48,447 bases of DNA from assembly GCF_000719705.1 (NCBI RefSeq), contig NZ_JOHO01000051.1, positions 1-48,447 of the forward strand, given 5' to 3'. Below, in pieces: positions 30,771 through 38,568 of this stretch (its first letter is position 1; every line of letters starts with the position of its first letter). The translations under genes and the position numbers were made by a program. The DNA comes from Streptomyces sp. NRRL S-350 (GTDB taxonomy: Bacteria > Actinomycetota > Actinomycetes > Streptomycetales > Streptomycetaceae). The notes below the pieces were generated by a model. It saw only the letters and a list, made by a program, of their open reading frames with translations, was not told the origin of the DNA and ran no database searches.

Positions 30771-31436
30771 TCAGAGGCTGCGGGCGGTGATGTCGCCGCG
30801 GGAGGTGGTGGCGCGGATGTCCAGGCCGGTGGAGCCGTCGTTGCGCAGGGCGTTGCTGATGCGGCCGTAGGCGGTGGAGGCGTCCAGGGCGGCGGAGGCG
30901 CCGGTGGCGGCGCCGACGGTGATGTCGCCGCACTGGGTGCGCAGGCGCACCGCGCCCCGCCGGGCCCGGGTGATGCGGATGTCGCCCCGGGTGGTGGCGA
31001 TGTCGGCGGGGCCGTCGAGGCGGCCGACCTCGATGTCGCCGTCGACGGCGCTCAGGCGCACCGACGCGGCCTCGTCGACGCTGATGCGGCGGTAGGCGCC
31101 GTCGAAGGCGAGGTCGCCCAGGCGGCCGACGGCGCGCAGTTCGCAGGCGGCGGCGGTGGCTTCGACGTTCGAGCCGGCGGGCAGCCGGACGGTGACCTCC
31201 ACGGCGCCGTGGGAGCCGAGGAGCGGGTTGGCGGGCTCGGGCACCTGGACCCGCAGGATGCCGTCGGCGTAGGAGACGGCGGTCTGCCCGGCGGTGCGCA
31301 CGTCGCGCTTCTTCGCGGGGTCGGCGGGGCGGACCTCGACGGCGGTGTCGGCGCGGTCGGCGGCGACGAACTCGACCCGGCCGGCGGGCACGGTCAGGAC
31401 GGCGGTGATCGGGGCGGGGGTGGCGAAGGTCTGCAT
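30771..31436 (-). CDS. DUF4097-family protein (predicted beta-helix adhesin-like)
   Basis: A 221-residue protein with the DUF4097 repeat pattern of short strands in a right-handed beta-helix: DGAYRRISVDEAASVRLSAV, then DGDIEVGRLDGPADIATTRG, then DIRITRARRGAVRLRTQCGD and DITVGAATGASAALDAST. No signal peptide. Start ATG 31436 with GGAGAG 4 bases upstream. In Streptomyces such genes are often next to small regulators and respond to envelope stress, but no partner is encoded here. Promoter at 31477-31505. Confidence 0.85.
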   Translation of the reverse strand: MQTFATPAPITAVLTVPAGRVEFVAADRADTAVEVRPADPAKKRDVRTAGQTAVSYADGILRVQVPEPANPLLGSHGAVEVTVRLPAGSNVEATAAACELRAVGRLGDLAFDGAYRRISVDEAASVRLSAVDGDIEVGRLDGPADIATTRGDIRITRARRGAVRLRTQCGDITVGAATGASAALDASTAYGRISNALRNDGSTGLDIRATTSRGDITARSL

Positions 31437-31476
31437 GGCGCTCTCCGGCGTTCGGTCGTTGTTTCTGACATTGGAA

Positions 31477-31505
31477 ACGCTACGTTGCTTTCTGATTGTG
31501 GGCAA
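31477..31505 (-). promoter_or_regulatory. sigma70-type promoter of the DUF4097 gene
   Basis: On the minus strand TTGCCC (31505-31500) and TAGCGT (31482-31477) are exactly 17 bases apart, 41 bases upstream of the ATG. The A/T-rich region carries GTTGC/GCAAC elements on both sides (31484, 31502, 31513, 31556, 31578), and CTGACG-N9-CGTCAG (31568-31588) lies further up. Confidence 0.6.
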
Positions 31506-31630
31506 CGATGATGTTGCGTCATTTCGGTATCTGCGCTGGCCATGGCCGGTAAAATGTTGCAACCGCCCTGACGGTAACGCAACGTCAGGACGTACGGTTC
31601 ATTGCAATGGAGCGAGGTGAACGCTATGGC

Positions 31631-31666
31631 GGGCACGTCGGGCACGTCGGGCACGTCGGGCACGGG
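31631..31666 (+). repeat. four tandem copies of a 9-bp unit
   Basis: GGGCACGTC occurs three times followed by GGGCACGGG. It lies just past the 3' end of the following minus-strand gene (stop at 31694). No hairpin or gene is associated with it. Confidence 0.7.
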
Positions 31667-31693
31667 CGCCGGCTGCGCCGGGCCGGCCGGCGG

Positions 31694-32485
31694 TCAGGTC
31701 GCGTCGGGCAGGTGGCGTGCCGCCGCGAGCTCGGCGAGCGTGCGCAGCCGGGTGAAGTAGGCGGCGCAGTACTCCTCGGCGAGCAGGGGCACGACCCGCC
31801 CGAGGCCGGCGACGCACGCCCACAGGTCGGCGACGCCGTCGGCGTCGAGCCCGCCGTCCAGCTCCCGCCGGACGAGGCCGGCGACGTCGGCGTCCAGGGC
31901 GACCAGGTCCGCGCCCTCGATGCCCACGCCGCGAAAGCTCGCGGGGAACGGGGCACGCCGGTGCTCCTCCCACAGCCGGGCGAGCCGCTCCTGCGGCCCG
32001 CCCGGCCCGTCCTGTGCCGGTGCCGGTGCGGCCCCGGCCGCCGCGGGCGGGTGCAGGACCAGGTCGACGGTGTCGAACACGGCGCGCACCAGGTCCACGG
32101 CCCTGACCGGATTGACGGCGGCACTGGTCGCCGTGCCCCGCGCGAGCCGCTCGCGCAGCCGTACCCCCCGCTCCAACTCGCCCGCCAGGTAAGCCGAGAC
32201 GAGCCCCGCCCCGCTCGCGCGCCCGATCAGCTCCTCCAGCGGGGCCTCGACGGCCAGCCGCTCGGCGAGGACCTGCTCCACGGCGCACAGGGCATGGGCG
32301 ACGGCGACGGTGGCGAACTCGTACCGGTAGTAGGAATGCCGGATGAGCTCGCGGGAGGTCTCCAACGCGCTCATGACGGGCATCGGCGCGCCCTCGGGCA
32401 GCACCAGGTCGGCGACCAGGGGGTGCATGGCCGCGTAGTCGGGCACGACATCACGGACGCGCAGGTCCGGTACGGGAGTGTCCAT
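31694..32485 (-). CDS. hypothetical protein (263 residues)
   Basis: A soluble, largely helical protein that I do not recognise. Notable segments are RHSYYRYEFATVAVAHALCA followed by VEQVLAERL, a conserved-looking helix pair, and VDLVRAVFDTVDLVLHPP; the region around residue 150 is an Ala/Pro linker. No signal peptide or membrane span. ATG chosen at 32485, as it lies in a short gap (71 bases) after the phosphotransferase-like gene in the same direction, suggesting an operon. Function unknown. Confidence 0.7.
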   Translation of the reverse strand: MDTPVPDLRVRDVVPDYAAMHPLVADLVLPEGAPMPVMSALETSRELIRHSYYRYEFATVAVAHALCAVEQVLAERLAVEAPLEELIGRASGAGLVSAYLAGELERGVRLRERLARGTATSAAVNPVRAVDLVRAVFDTVDLVLHPPAAAGAAPAPAQDGPGGPQERLARLWEEHRRAPFPASFRGVGIEGADLVALDADVAGLVRRELDGGLDADGVADLWACVAGLGRVVPLLAEEYCAAYFTRLRTLAELAAARHLPDAT

Positions 32486-32556
32486 CCGTGCAGTCTCGCC
32501 GCCCGCGGGCCGCCGCTGCCACCGAATCGGCCCAGGAGCCCGCGACGGGCGAGCGC

Positions 32557-33584
32557 CTACGGCCGGCGCGCGGGCAGCGGCCGCAGCCCGGGCCACCGCG
32601 CGAGCATGCCCCCGCGCACCTGCGCGGCCAACCGCCCCAGACCCGGCAGGCCGCCGTCCTCGTCGGCCGTCGAGGCGACGACGCCCAGGCGGTGGACCAG
32701 CCGCTGGCGGGCCGTCGCCGTCCCCCACGTCCAGTCCTGCTCCCGGACCCTGGCCAGGTGGTCGACCCCGCCGCGCTCGGCCCGCTGGACCAGCGCGTCC
32801 CCCCGCAGCAGCCAGCCCGCGCACGCATCGGCGACACCGCCCCCCACCTGCGCGCCCGTCGCCGCGCGCCACGCCGCCCGGTAGGCGGCCTCCGCCGCGT
32901 CCAGCAGCGCGGCGGGCGGGGCGGTGGAACACCAGCACGTCGGGAAACCGATGCGCAGGTAGGCGAGTTCGACCAGCCCGCTGCCCAGCGACGCCTGCTC
33001 GAAGTCGATGAACCGCACCCCGCCACGGGTGTGCATGTCGTTGCCGGGGCACGGGTCGCCGTGCAGCAGGGCGTGCCCCGGCAACGCGCGCAGCCGCTCC
33101 ACCAGGGCCTCCAACTCGCCCCGCACACCCGGCGCGACGCTCGCCCCGACGGCGCCGGCGAAGGCCAGGAAGGAGTCGACGTCACCCGCCGTCGGGCCCC
33201 GCCAGACGGGCAGCGCCCCCGCGTCGCCCGCGCCGGTGGCCGCATGGAGGCGGGCCAGCGCCGAGGCGTAGTCGACCAGCCAGTCCTCGCCGGGCGGCCG
33301 GTGGTCGAGGTGTTCGAGGACCAGGACCCGCTCGGCGGGATCGGTGCCCAGCAGCCGCGGCACCACGGCCGGCTCGACCCGGGAGGCGAGCCGCAGCGCC
33401 GTCACCTCCCGGGCGTACCGCTCGGCGGCCTCCGGGCCGTCGACCAGCTGCTTGACCACCGCCGGCGCACCCGACAGCTCCACCCGCCACACCCGCGACC
33501 GCGGACTGCTGTCCAGCAGGCGGGCCCCCGAGGCGCGCCGAGTCCGGCCCGCAGCATCTCCCCGAACGGCAGTTCCGGTCCCAT
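32557..33584 (-). pseudogene. aminoglycoside-phosphotransferase-family protein, apparent N-terminal frameshift
   Basis: The main frame codes for an APH/choline-kinase-fold protein: VVKQL Lys (near residue 50 counted from 33600), catalytic LLHGDPCPGND (H180-N187) and FIDFE (D199) in the activation loop, so the catalytic core is intact. The best translation start, ATG 33584 with GAGGA upstream, reads MGPELPFGEMLRAGLGAPRG in another frame and would join the main frame by one added base in the C-run at 33525-33529. Without that base the main frame must start at GTG 33600 with a strange basic N-terminus. It is a sequencing error or a real one-base loss. If intact, it would phosphorylate a small molecule. 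Confidence 0.65.
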
Positions 33585-33808
33585 CGGCCCATCCTCGCAC
33601 GCGGTCCGGCGGCGCCGCCCTGCCTGGCGGCTCCCCGCCCGGCAGGGCGCCAGCGGCACTGAGGTAGCGTCAGGCCCGGAAAATCCCAGGCCCCAGGGGG
33701 GCGGCCGGGGACGCGACCGGCACCGGCGAGCGACCGCAGCACCCGCGGGACGCACCCGCCGGGCAACCCACCCTCCCCGGCCGTCCCCACCACCCACGGA
33801 GCCCTTCG

Positions 33809-34354
33809 ATGACCGAGACCCCCGCCGCCCTCGCCCCCGGCACCGCCCTGGTGCTGGTCGACCTCCAGCACTGGATCGTCAACCGCCCCTCCGCGCCGCT
33901 CACCGGCGCCGCCGTGGTCCGCTCCGCCGCCCGGCTGAAGGACGCCTTCGAGAGCGCCGGCCTGCCCGTCGTCCTCGTCCGCTACGCCCGGACGGACGGC
34001 AGCGACGGCGGCCCCGACTCCGCGTTCAACCGCTTCGCGCCCGACGTGGCCGCCCGCCCCGGCAACGAGGTCGTCACCAAGTACGGCATCGACGCCTTCG
34101 ACGGCACCGACCTCGCCGACCGCCTGCGCCGCCTCGGCGCCACCGCCCTGGTCGTCGCGGGCATCACCACCGAGTACGGCGTCGGCGAGAGCGTGCGCAC
34201 CGCCGTCACCCTCGGCTACCCCACCACCGTCGTCGAGGACGCCGTCACCGCCCTCGCCGCCCCGGCCCACACCGCCGCCCTCCAGGCCTTCCGCGACCTG
34301 GGCGTCACCGTCACCGACACCGACGCCCTCCTCGCCGCCACCACCCCGGCCTGA
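33809..34354 (+). CDS. isochorismatase-like hydrolase lacking the catalytic cysteine
   Basis: A 181-residue protein of the cysteine-hydrolase/isochorismatase superfamily. The Asp (D18, LVLVDLQ) and Lys (K91, VVTKYGIDAF) of the Asp-Lys-Cys triad are present, but the cysteine position in GITTEYGVGES is Gly124. Most amidohydrolases of this fold (nicotinamidase, N-carbamoylsarcosine hydrolase) need the cysteine; true isochorismatases do not have it, so a vinyl-ether or other cysteine-free hydrolysis is possible. Start ATG 14 bases after a GGAG-containing leader. Followed by a good terminator. Confidence 0.88.
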   Translation: MTETPAALAPGTALVLVDLQHWIVNRPSAPLTGAAVVRSAARLKDAFESAGLPVVLVRYARTDGSDGGPDSAFNRFAPDVAARPGNEVVTKYGIDAFDGTDLADRLRRLGATALVVAGITTEYGVGESVRTAVTLGYPTTVVEDAVTALAAPAHTAALQAFRDLGVTVTDTDALLAATTPA

Positions 34355-34375
34355 GCCCCCGGGCCGCGCGGCGCC

Positions 34376-34404
34376 CCGGCCGGCGGCGCCCCTCCGCCGG
34401 CCGG
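34376..34404 (+). terminator. terminator after the isochorismatase-like gene
   Basis: CCGGCCGGCGG (34376-34386) pairs exactly with CCGCCGGCCGG (34394-34404) around CGCCCCT, 22 bases after the stop. The rest of the gap to 34688 carries repeats of GCCGTCCGC (34498-34552) and nothing else I can name. Confidence 0.65.
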
Positions 34405-34688
34405 CCAGGACGAGGCCACGGCCGCCGAACCCGCCCACCCGGGCGTGACCTGCACGCGGTCAAGCACCAGGCCCGGGCCGGCCGAGCGCCCCATCCGCAG
34501 CCGTCCGCTGCCGTCCGCCGTTTCACCGTTCGCAGCCGTCTGCCGTCCGCTGCCGGTGGGGTGACAGCGAGGTGTCGGCGGCCTGCAGGTGGCGGCTGCG
34601 ATCTTGAGGTGTGGGCGCGCCGCCACGCACGAGCGCTCCGGCCCGCCCGCACCCGTCCAGCCGCCCCCGCACGAGGAGCCTGCCGCCG

Positions 34689-35648
34689 ATGACCCCCCGA
34701 CCCCAGCCCCAGCGATGGGACGTCCACCGCCTGCCACGCGCCGAGGGCAAGGCCTTCCTGGTCACCGGCGCCAACGCGGGAATCGGCTACTTCATCGCGG
34801 AACAACTCGCCGAAACCGGGGCCGACATCGTCCTCGGCAGCCGCGACCCCGCGAAGGCCCGGGCCGCCATGGCCTCGATCCGCTCCCGCGTCCCCGGCGC
34901 GCGCCTGCGCCACCTCCGGCTCGACCTCGCCGACCTGCCGTCCCTGAGGACCTCCGTGGACGCCCTGGACCTCGACCGCCTCGACGCGGTGGTCCACAAC
35001 GCCGGCGTCGCGCTCGACGAGCCGCCGCGCCGCGAAACCAAGGACGGCCACGAGCTCATGTTCGGGACCAACCACCTCGGCCACTTCGCGCTGACCCGGT
35101 GGCTGGCGCCCCTGCTGTCCGCCGCGCCGGCCGCCCGCATCGTGACGGTCGGCAGCTTCGCGGCGAAGACCGAGCACCTGGACCTGGACGACCTGCAGTC
35201 GACCCACGACTACCGGCCCAAGCGCACCTACGGCCGCTCGAAACTGGCCCAGATGTACTTCGGCTTCGAACTCGACCGCCGCCTGCGGGCCGCCGGCAGC
35301 ACCGTGATCAGCGTCGTGGCCCACCCCGGCGGCGCCCTCGACTCCCTCACCCCCGCCCGCCCCGCCGTCCACGAGACGACCGCCGGCGAGCGACTGACCG
35401 GACTGCCCGCCGGCCTCCTCGTCCAGGGCAAGTACGCCGGAGCATGGCCCGCCGTGCGGGCCGTCCTCGACCCGCAGGTCCAGGGCGGACAGTTCCTGGG
35501 GCCCCGGGTCCTCGGCCTGCGGGGCAAACCACGCCCGGAACCCCTCTACAGCCGGCTCACCGACACCGAGGTCGCCGCCCGACTCTGGGACGCCAGCTGC
35601 GCCCTGGCCGGCGTCGAGCACGACCTCGGCTTCCGCCCTGCGCCCTGA
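34689..35648 (+). CDS. short-chain dehydrogenase/reductase
   Basis: A 319-residue SDR of the retinol-dehydrogenase-like kind: cofactor loop TGANAGIG (26-33), NAG (104-106), catalytic Ser156, Tyr181 and Lys185 (TYGRSKLAQ). After the Rossmann domain it has the longer C-terminal part typical of this subgroup (QGGQFLGPRVLGLRGKPRPE, with an LYS-R-L-T-D tail). The residues after the second strand (SRDPAKA) suggest NADP preference. Start ATG with GAGGAG 10 bases upstream. Stands alone; substrate unknown. Confidence 0.93.
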   Translation: MTPRPQPQRWDVHRLPRAEGKAFLVTGANAGIGYFIAEQLAETGADIVLGSRDPAKARAAMASIRSRVPGARLRHLRLDLADLPSLRTSVDALDLDRLDAVVHNAGVALDEPPRRETKDGHELMFGTNHLGHFALTRWLAPLLSAAPAARIVTVGSFAAKTEHLDLDDLQSTHDYRPKRTYGRSKLAQMYFGFELDRRLRAAGSTVISVVAHPGGALDSLTPARPAVHETTAGERLTGLPAGLLVQGKYAGAWPAVRAVLDPQVQGGQFLGPRVLGLRGKPRPEPLYSRLTDTEVAARLWDASCALAGVEHDLGFRPAP

Positions 35649-35930
35649 CCCGGCGCGGGCCTCACCCCCGGCGCGGGCCTCACCCCACGACGGGACAAAC
35701 GTTGCCTGATGCGGCATCAGATCACACCCCGGGGCGTTCCCAGGAGTTCACCGAATGAAAGACAGCAGTCACCGGGCGTACGGTTCCTGCCGGCCGCCGT
35801 ACGCGGTTTTTCGGGATTCGACGTTCAACTCCCCGACGGAAGCAGGCGGGCGCGCCCTCAATCCCTGGTGCCGACGAACCGGGCCCGACCCGGTGTGATC
35901 TTGCTCGCCGCCTCGATCTCCTCCTAGGAT
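35649..35930 (+). promoter_or_regulatory. leader region of the peptidoglycan-binding protein gene: direct repeat, palindrome and promoter
   Basis: The gap has two tandem copies of CCGGCGCGGGCCTCACC (about 35650-35683), the perfect palindrome CTGATGC-G-GCATCAG (35706-35720), and a promoter with TTGCTC (35901-35906) and TAGGAT (35925-35930) 18 bases apart, 61 bases before the TTG start. Confidence 0.55.
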
Positions 35931-35991
35931 CAACGTCGCTTGGCCGGGCCACCTCACACGGGTGTGTCCGCAGTTCATCTAGGGGGATTTC

Positions 35992-36414
35992 TTGAAGCGC
36001 CAACTCGCGGCCTTCGGAGCAGCGGCAGCCACTGTCGCCGGGCTCATCACTTTCGCTCCCGCCGCCTCCGCGGCGGACGGCTACTGCAGCACGGCCGTCT
36101 CGGTCCCGTACGGGATCGGTCGTTCGCTGATTCCCAGCACGAGCGGCGGTTCGACCTCGTGCCTCATGGAGAACGGCTCCAGCGGGGACGACGTGGTGCA
36201 GCTCCAGCGGAGCCTCGCCGAGTGCAACGGCATCAGCGTGGGCCGGTGGGGCGCGGACGGCGAGTACGGCGGTGACACGGAGAGCGCCGTCCGGACGTTC
36301 CAGCAGGGGCACAACCTGTCCCCGGACGGTATCTACGGTCCGGCCACGCGCAGCGCCATGCTGTGGAACGTGTACGACTACATCGGCAACTGGACCGGCT
36401 GCCGTCACCTGTAG
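35992..36414 (+). CDS. secreted peptidoglycan-binding domain protein
   Basis: A 140-residue exported protein. Signal peptide at residues 1-28 (MKRQLAAFGAAAATVAGLIT, then FAPAASA), then a peptidoglycan-binding (PGBD-1) domain: GDDVVQLQRSLAECNGISVG, then WGADGEYGGDTESAVRTFQQ, then GHNLSPDGIYGPATRSAM. Cysteines near both ends (YCSTA, SCLM, ECNG, GCRHL) likely form disulfides outside the cell. Start TTG with AGGGGGA 6 bases upstream. It probably binds the cell wall as a stand-alone module. Confidence 0.92.
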   Translation: MKRQLAAFGAAAATVAGLITFAPAASAADGYCSTAVSVPYGIGRSLIPSTSGGSTSCLMENGSSGDDVVQLQRSLAECNGISVGRWGADGEYGGDTESAVRTFQQGHNLSPDGIYGPATRSAMLWNVYDYIGNWTGCRHL

Positions 36415-36438
36415 GACGGTCCGGGCACGGTTCGTACG

Positions 36439-36470
36439 AACACCCGGCCGGGGTTTCCCGGCCGGGCGTT
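36439..36470. terminator. terminator between the PG-binding gene and the minus-strand remnant
   Basis: CCCGGCCGGG (36443-36452), loop GTTT, CCCGGCCGGG (36457-36466); the flanks AACA and CGTT extend the stem with one mismatch. It can act on both strands. Confidence 0.65.
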
Positions 36471-36504
36471 CTGCGTGCCCCAGCCCCGGACGGCTCAGGA
36501 GGGC

Positions 36505-36952
36505 TCAGGGCATCACCGTCCGGTCCGGAGCGGCGGCGTCGCGGCCGGGCTGGGCCTCCGTCAGGTAGAGGTCGTTGCCGTTGAGGCCGGACTCGGACAT
36601 GATCCGGGCGTGCGCGCCGGGGGTGACGGTCCAGGCCTCCTCGCTGGTGCGGCACTGGCCCAGGCGGGCGTTCCAGAAGTCGCCGACGGTCACGCAGCCG
36701 GTGAAGCCGCCGTCCGGGTCCTGGGCCCGGCGAGGTTGGTGGTCGTGCCCTCCGACCGTAGCTCCCAGCGTTGCCCGGCGACCGGCCCGCCCACTTCGAG
36801 GCTCACCTGGCTGGTCCCGTCGGCGTGGTGCAGGCGGGTCCGGGTGCGAACGTTGCGCAGGGTGTGGACGGGCCGCGCCGCGCGGGCGGTGGTGGCCGGG
36901 GCGGCGAGCGGGAGCGGCCGTGGCCGTCGCCGTCGCCGTGGCCGTCGCCGAT
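36505..36952 (-). pseudogene. frameshifted secreted-protein gene (remnant)
   Basis: Two minus-strand frames carry parts of one protein. Upstream: LPLAAPATTARAARPVHTLR, then NVRTRTRLHHADGTSQVSLE, then VGGPVAGQRWELRSEGTTTN, which ends in a stop. Downstream: DPDGGFTGCVTVGDFWNARL, then GQCRTSEEAWTVTPGAHARI, to the stop at 36505. One added base near 36727-36733 (run CCGGGCCC) would join them as NLARAQDPDGGFTG. The N-terminus runs into Arg-rich repeat DNA (36915-36955), so signal peptide and start are unclear. A secreted protein of unknown function, broken either in nature or by a read error. Confidence 0.5.
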
Positions 36953-37027
36953 GGCGAGACGGCCGGGCGGACGTGGCCGGCTCCCCGCTCGGCAGCCGGG
37001 CGGGGTGCGCCCGGGCGGGTGGGGGAG

Positions 37028-37477
37028 TCAGAGCGCCAGGGCGCTCTTCACCTGGGCAACGGACGGGTTCGTCGTGGCCGTCTGCTCGCCGCCGGGGCCG
37101 GGGGCGAGCATCGTCGGCACGGTCTCGTTGCCGTCGTTCACCGCCCGCACCGCGGCCGCGCCCTCCGGGTCGCGCCAGATGTCGACCCAGTGCACCAGGC
37201 GGGCGTCACGGCCCAGTCGCAGGCGCAGCCGCAGGCAGTACTTGCAGCCCGGCCGCCAGTAGACGACCGGCCGCCCGTCGGCCGCGCTGCGGCGCCGCGC
37301 CTCGGCCGCGCCGACGGATTTCGGGAACGGCAGAGGCGAGTTCACGAGGGCGAGCAGGACGAACATCAGCAGGAACACCGCGGCCGGCACGGGTCCGCCC
37401 CGGGCGGCGAGGCCGGCCGCGGCGACCGAGCCGATCAGCACGAACAGGAGCGGCAGCATCCACGGACGGCGCGTCAT
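37028..37477 (-). CDS. membrane-tethered glutaredoxin-like protein
   Basis: A 149-residue protein with two hydrophobic spans at the start (WMLPLLFVLIGSVAAAGLA and PAAVFLLMFVLLALVNS) and then a glutaredoxin-like domain with the redox motif CKYC (78-81, VVYWRPGCKYCLRL), cis-Pro in ETVPTML and the GE-T end. The domain follows the second span, so it probably faces the cytoplasm. These proteins in Streptomyces likely reduce disulfides or mycothiol mixed disulfides. ATG start, convergent or isolated from its neighbours. Confidence 0.88.
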   Translation of the reverse strand: MTRRPWMLPLLFVLIGSVAAAGLAARGGPVPAAVFLLMFVLLALVNSPLPFPKSVGAAEARRRSAADGRPVVYWRPGCKYCLRLRLRLGRDARLVHWVDIWRDPEGAAAVRAVNDGNETVPTMLAPGPGGEQTATTNPSVAQVKSALAL

Positions 37478-37597
37478 GGGTCGGCAGGCTACCGGTGATT
37501 CGAACGCCCCGTGAACGAAGGGCGTCCCCTCGCGGACGGCGGGAGGGGCGGGAGGGGCGGGTGGGCGGCGGGAAGGACGTCGCCGCCCCGGCCCGGG

Positions 37598-38194
37598 TCA
37601 GGCGAGGGCGGCGGCCAGGCGCGCGGGCAGGGTGGCGTACGGGCGGCAGTCGAGGACGGGCAGGGCGTGGGCGGCGGCCCGGTCGGCGAGCCAGGCGGAG
37701 TAGCGGGCGCTGACGGCGGCGCGCTCGGGCTGCGGGCCGTCGGCGGGTTCGCGGTCGGCGTAGTTGGCGGCGATGCGCGCCGGATCGCCCTCGTGGAGGA
37801 AGACCGCGCGTACGCGCCGGCCCTGCGCGGCGGCTTCGGCGGCGGCGCGGGCGGCGGCGCGCGGGGTGAGGTAGTCGCCCTCGACGATGGCGGGCACGTC
37901 CACGGTGAGCCGGTTGCGGACGACGCCGAGCAGGGCGTCGTCCAGGGCGTGGGCGGTGGCGATCTGCAGTTCCAGGACGCGGTCGGCGCTCGCGGCGGGG
38001 CCCGGGGTGCCGAAGTGGTGCAGGCCGGGGTGGGTGGCCGCGGTGGTGGCGGCCCGCAGGGCGGCGACCACGTCGTCGAACTCCACCGTGAACGCCCCGT
38101 GCCGGGCGGCGAGGCGGGCGGCGGCGCGGCTCTTGCCGAGGCCGGAGGCGCCGCCGATCAGCAGGACGTCCCACGGGCTGTCGTCGGTGTGCAT
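37598..38194 (-). CDS. P-loop NTPase, small-molecule-kinase-like
   Basis: A 198-residue protein with Walker A GGASGLGKS (residues 14-22), then VEFDDVVAAL and VEGDYLTPR (strand with Glu-Gly-Asp, as in small kinases acting on nucleosides or shikimate-like substrates). An Arg-rich lid is suggested by AAQGRRVRAVFLHEGDPARI. The start is ATG 38192-38194 on the minus strand, close before the P-loop. Substrate unknown; resembles kinases often called 2-phosphoglycerate-kinase-like or AAA ATPases in actinomycetes. Confidence 0.82.
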   Translation of the reverse strand: MHTDDSPWDVLLIGGASGLGKSRAAARLAARHGAFTVEFDDVVAALRAATTAATHPGLHHFGTPGPAASADRVLELQIATAHALDDALLGVVRNRLTVDVPAIVEGDYLTPRAAARAAAEAAAQGRRVRAVFLHEGDPARIAANYADREPADGPQPERAAVSARYSAWLADRAAAHALPVLDCRPYATLPARLAAALA

Positions 38195-38234
38195 ACGGGC
38201 ACGGTAGGCGCCGGGGCGGGCGACCGGACGGGCG

Positions 38235-38375
38235 GGGGCGGTGAGCGGCCGGGGCGGCGCGGGCGGTCCGCGGATCGGGTGGTGGGCGCGGTGAGCGGCC
38301 CGGGCGGTAAGCGGTCCGGGTGGTGAGCGGTCCGGGCGGTAAGCGGCGGTCCGGCTGGTAAGCGGTCCGGGGCGC
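38235..38375 (-). repeat. six imperfect copies of a 16-bp unit
   Basis: Units close to GGTRAGCGGYCCGGGY follow one another with small insertions (GGTGAGCGGCCGGGGC, GGTAAGCGGTCCGGGT, GGTGAGCGGTCCGGGC and similar). They lie upstream of the P-loop gene within the 374-base gap 38195-38568. No spacers and no gene; the rest of the gap is plain GC-rich sequence. Confidence 0.7.
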
Positions 38376-38568
38376 CGGTGGGCTCTGCGGGGTGGGGAGG
38401 CGGCCGAGGCCCGCCTTCCGGCCCGGCCCCCGGCGTCGGCAGCCGGCCCAAGGCCCGGTCCGCGGGTCCGCCGCCCGCACCGCGCGGTGCGGGCGGCGGA
38501 GAAGCGGGCGGCGGTCAGGCCGGGGCCCCCTCCCGCGCCGCCGGGGCCGGCCTGACCGGCCGTGCGGG

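Noticed and set aside
30589..30870. Short plus-strand gene across the GGCCC repeats
   Set aside because: It runs through simple repeats and into the antisense of the DUF4097 gene; no family, no conserved start.
32557..33600. Intact aminoglycoside resistance gene
   Set aside because: The fold is APH-like, but the N-terminus appears frameshifted and the family covers many non-antibiotic kinases; resistance cannot be claimed.
38235..38375. CRISPR array
   Set aside because: Units are adjacent and imperfect without unique spacers, have no palindromic repeat, and no cas genes are near.
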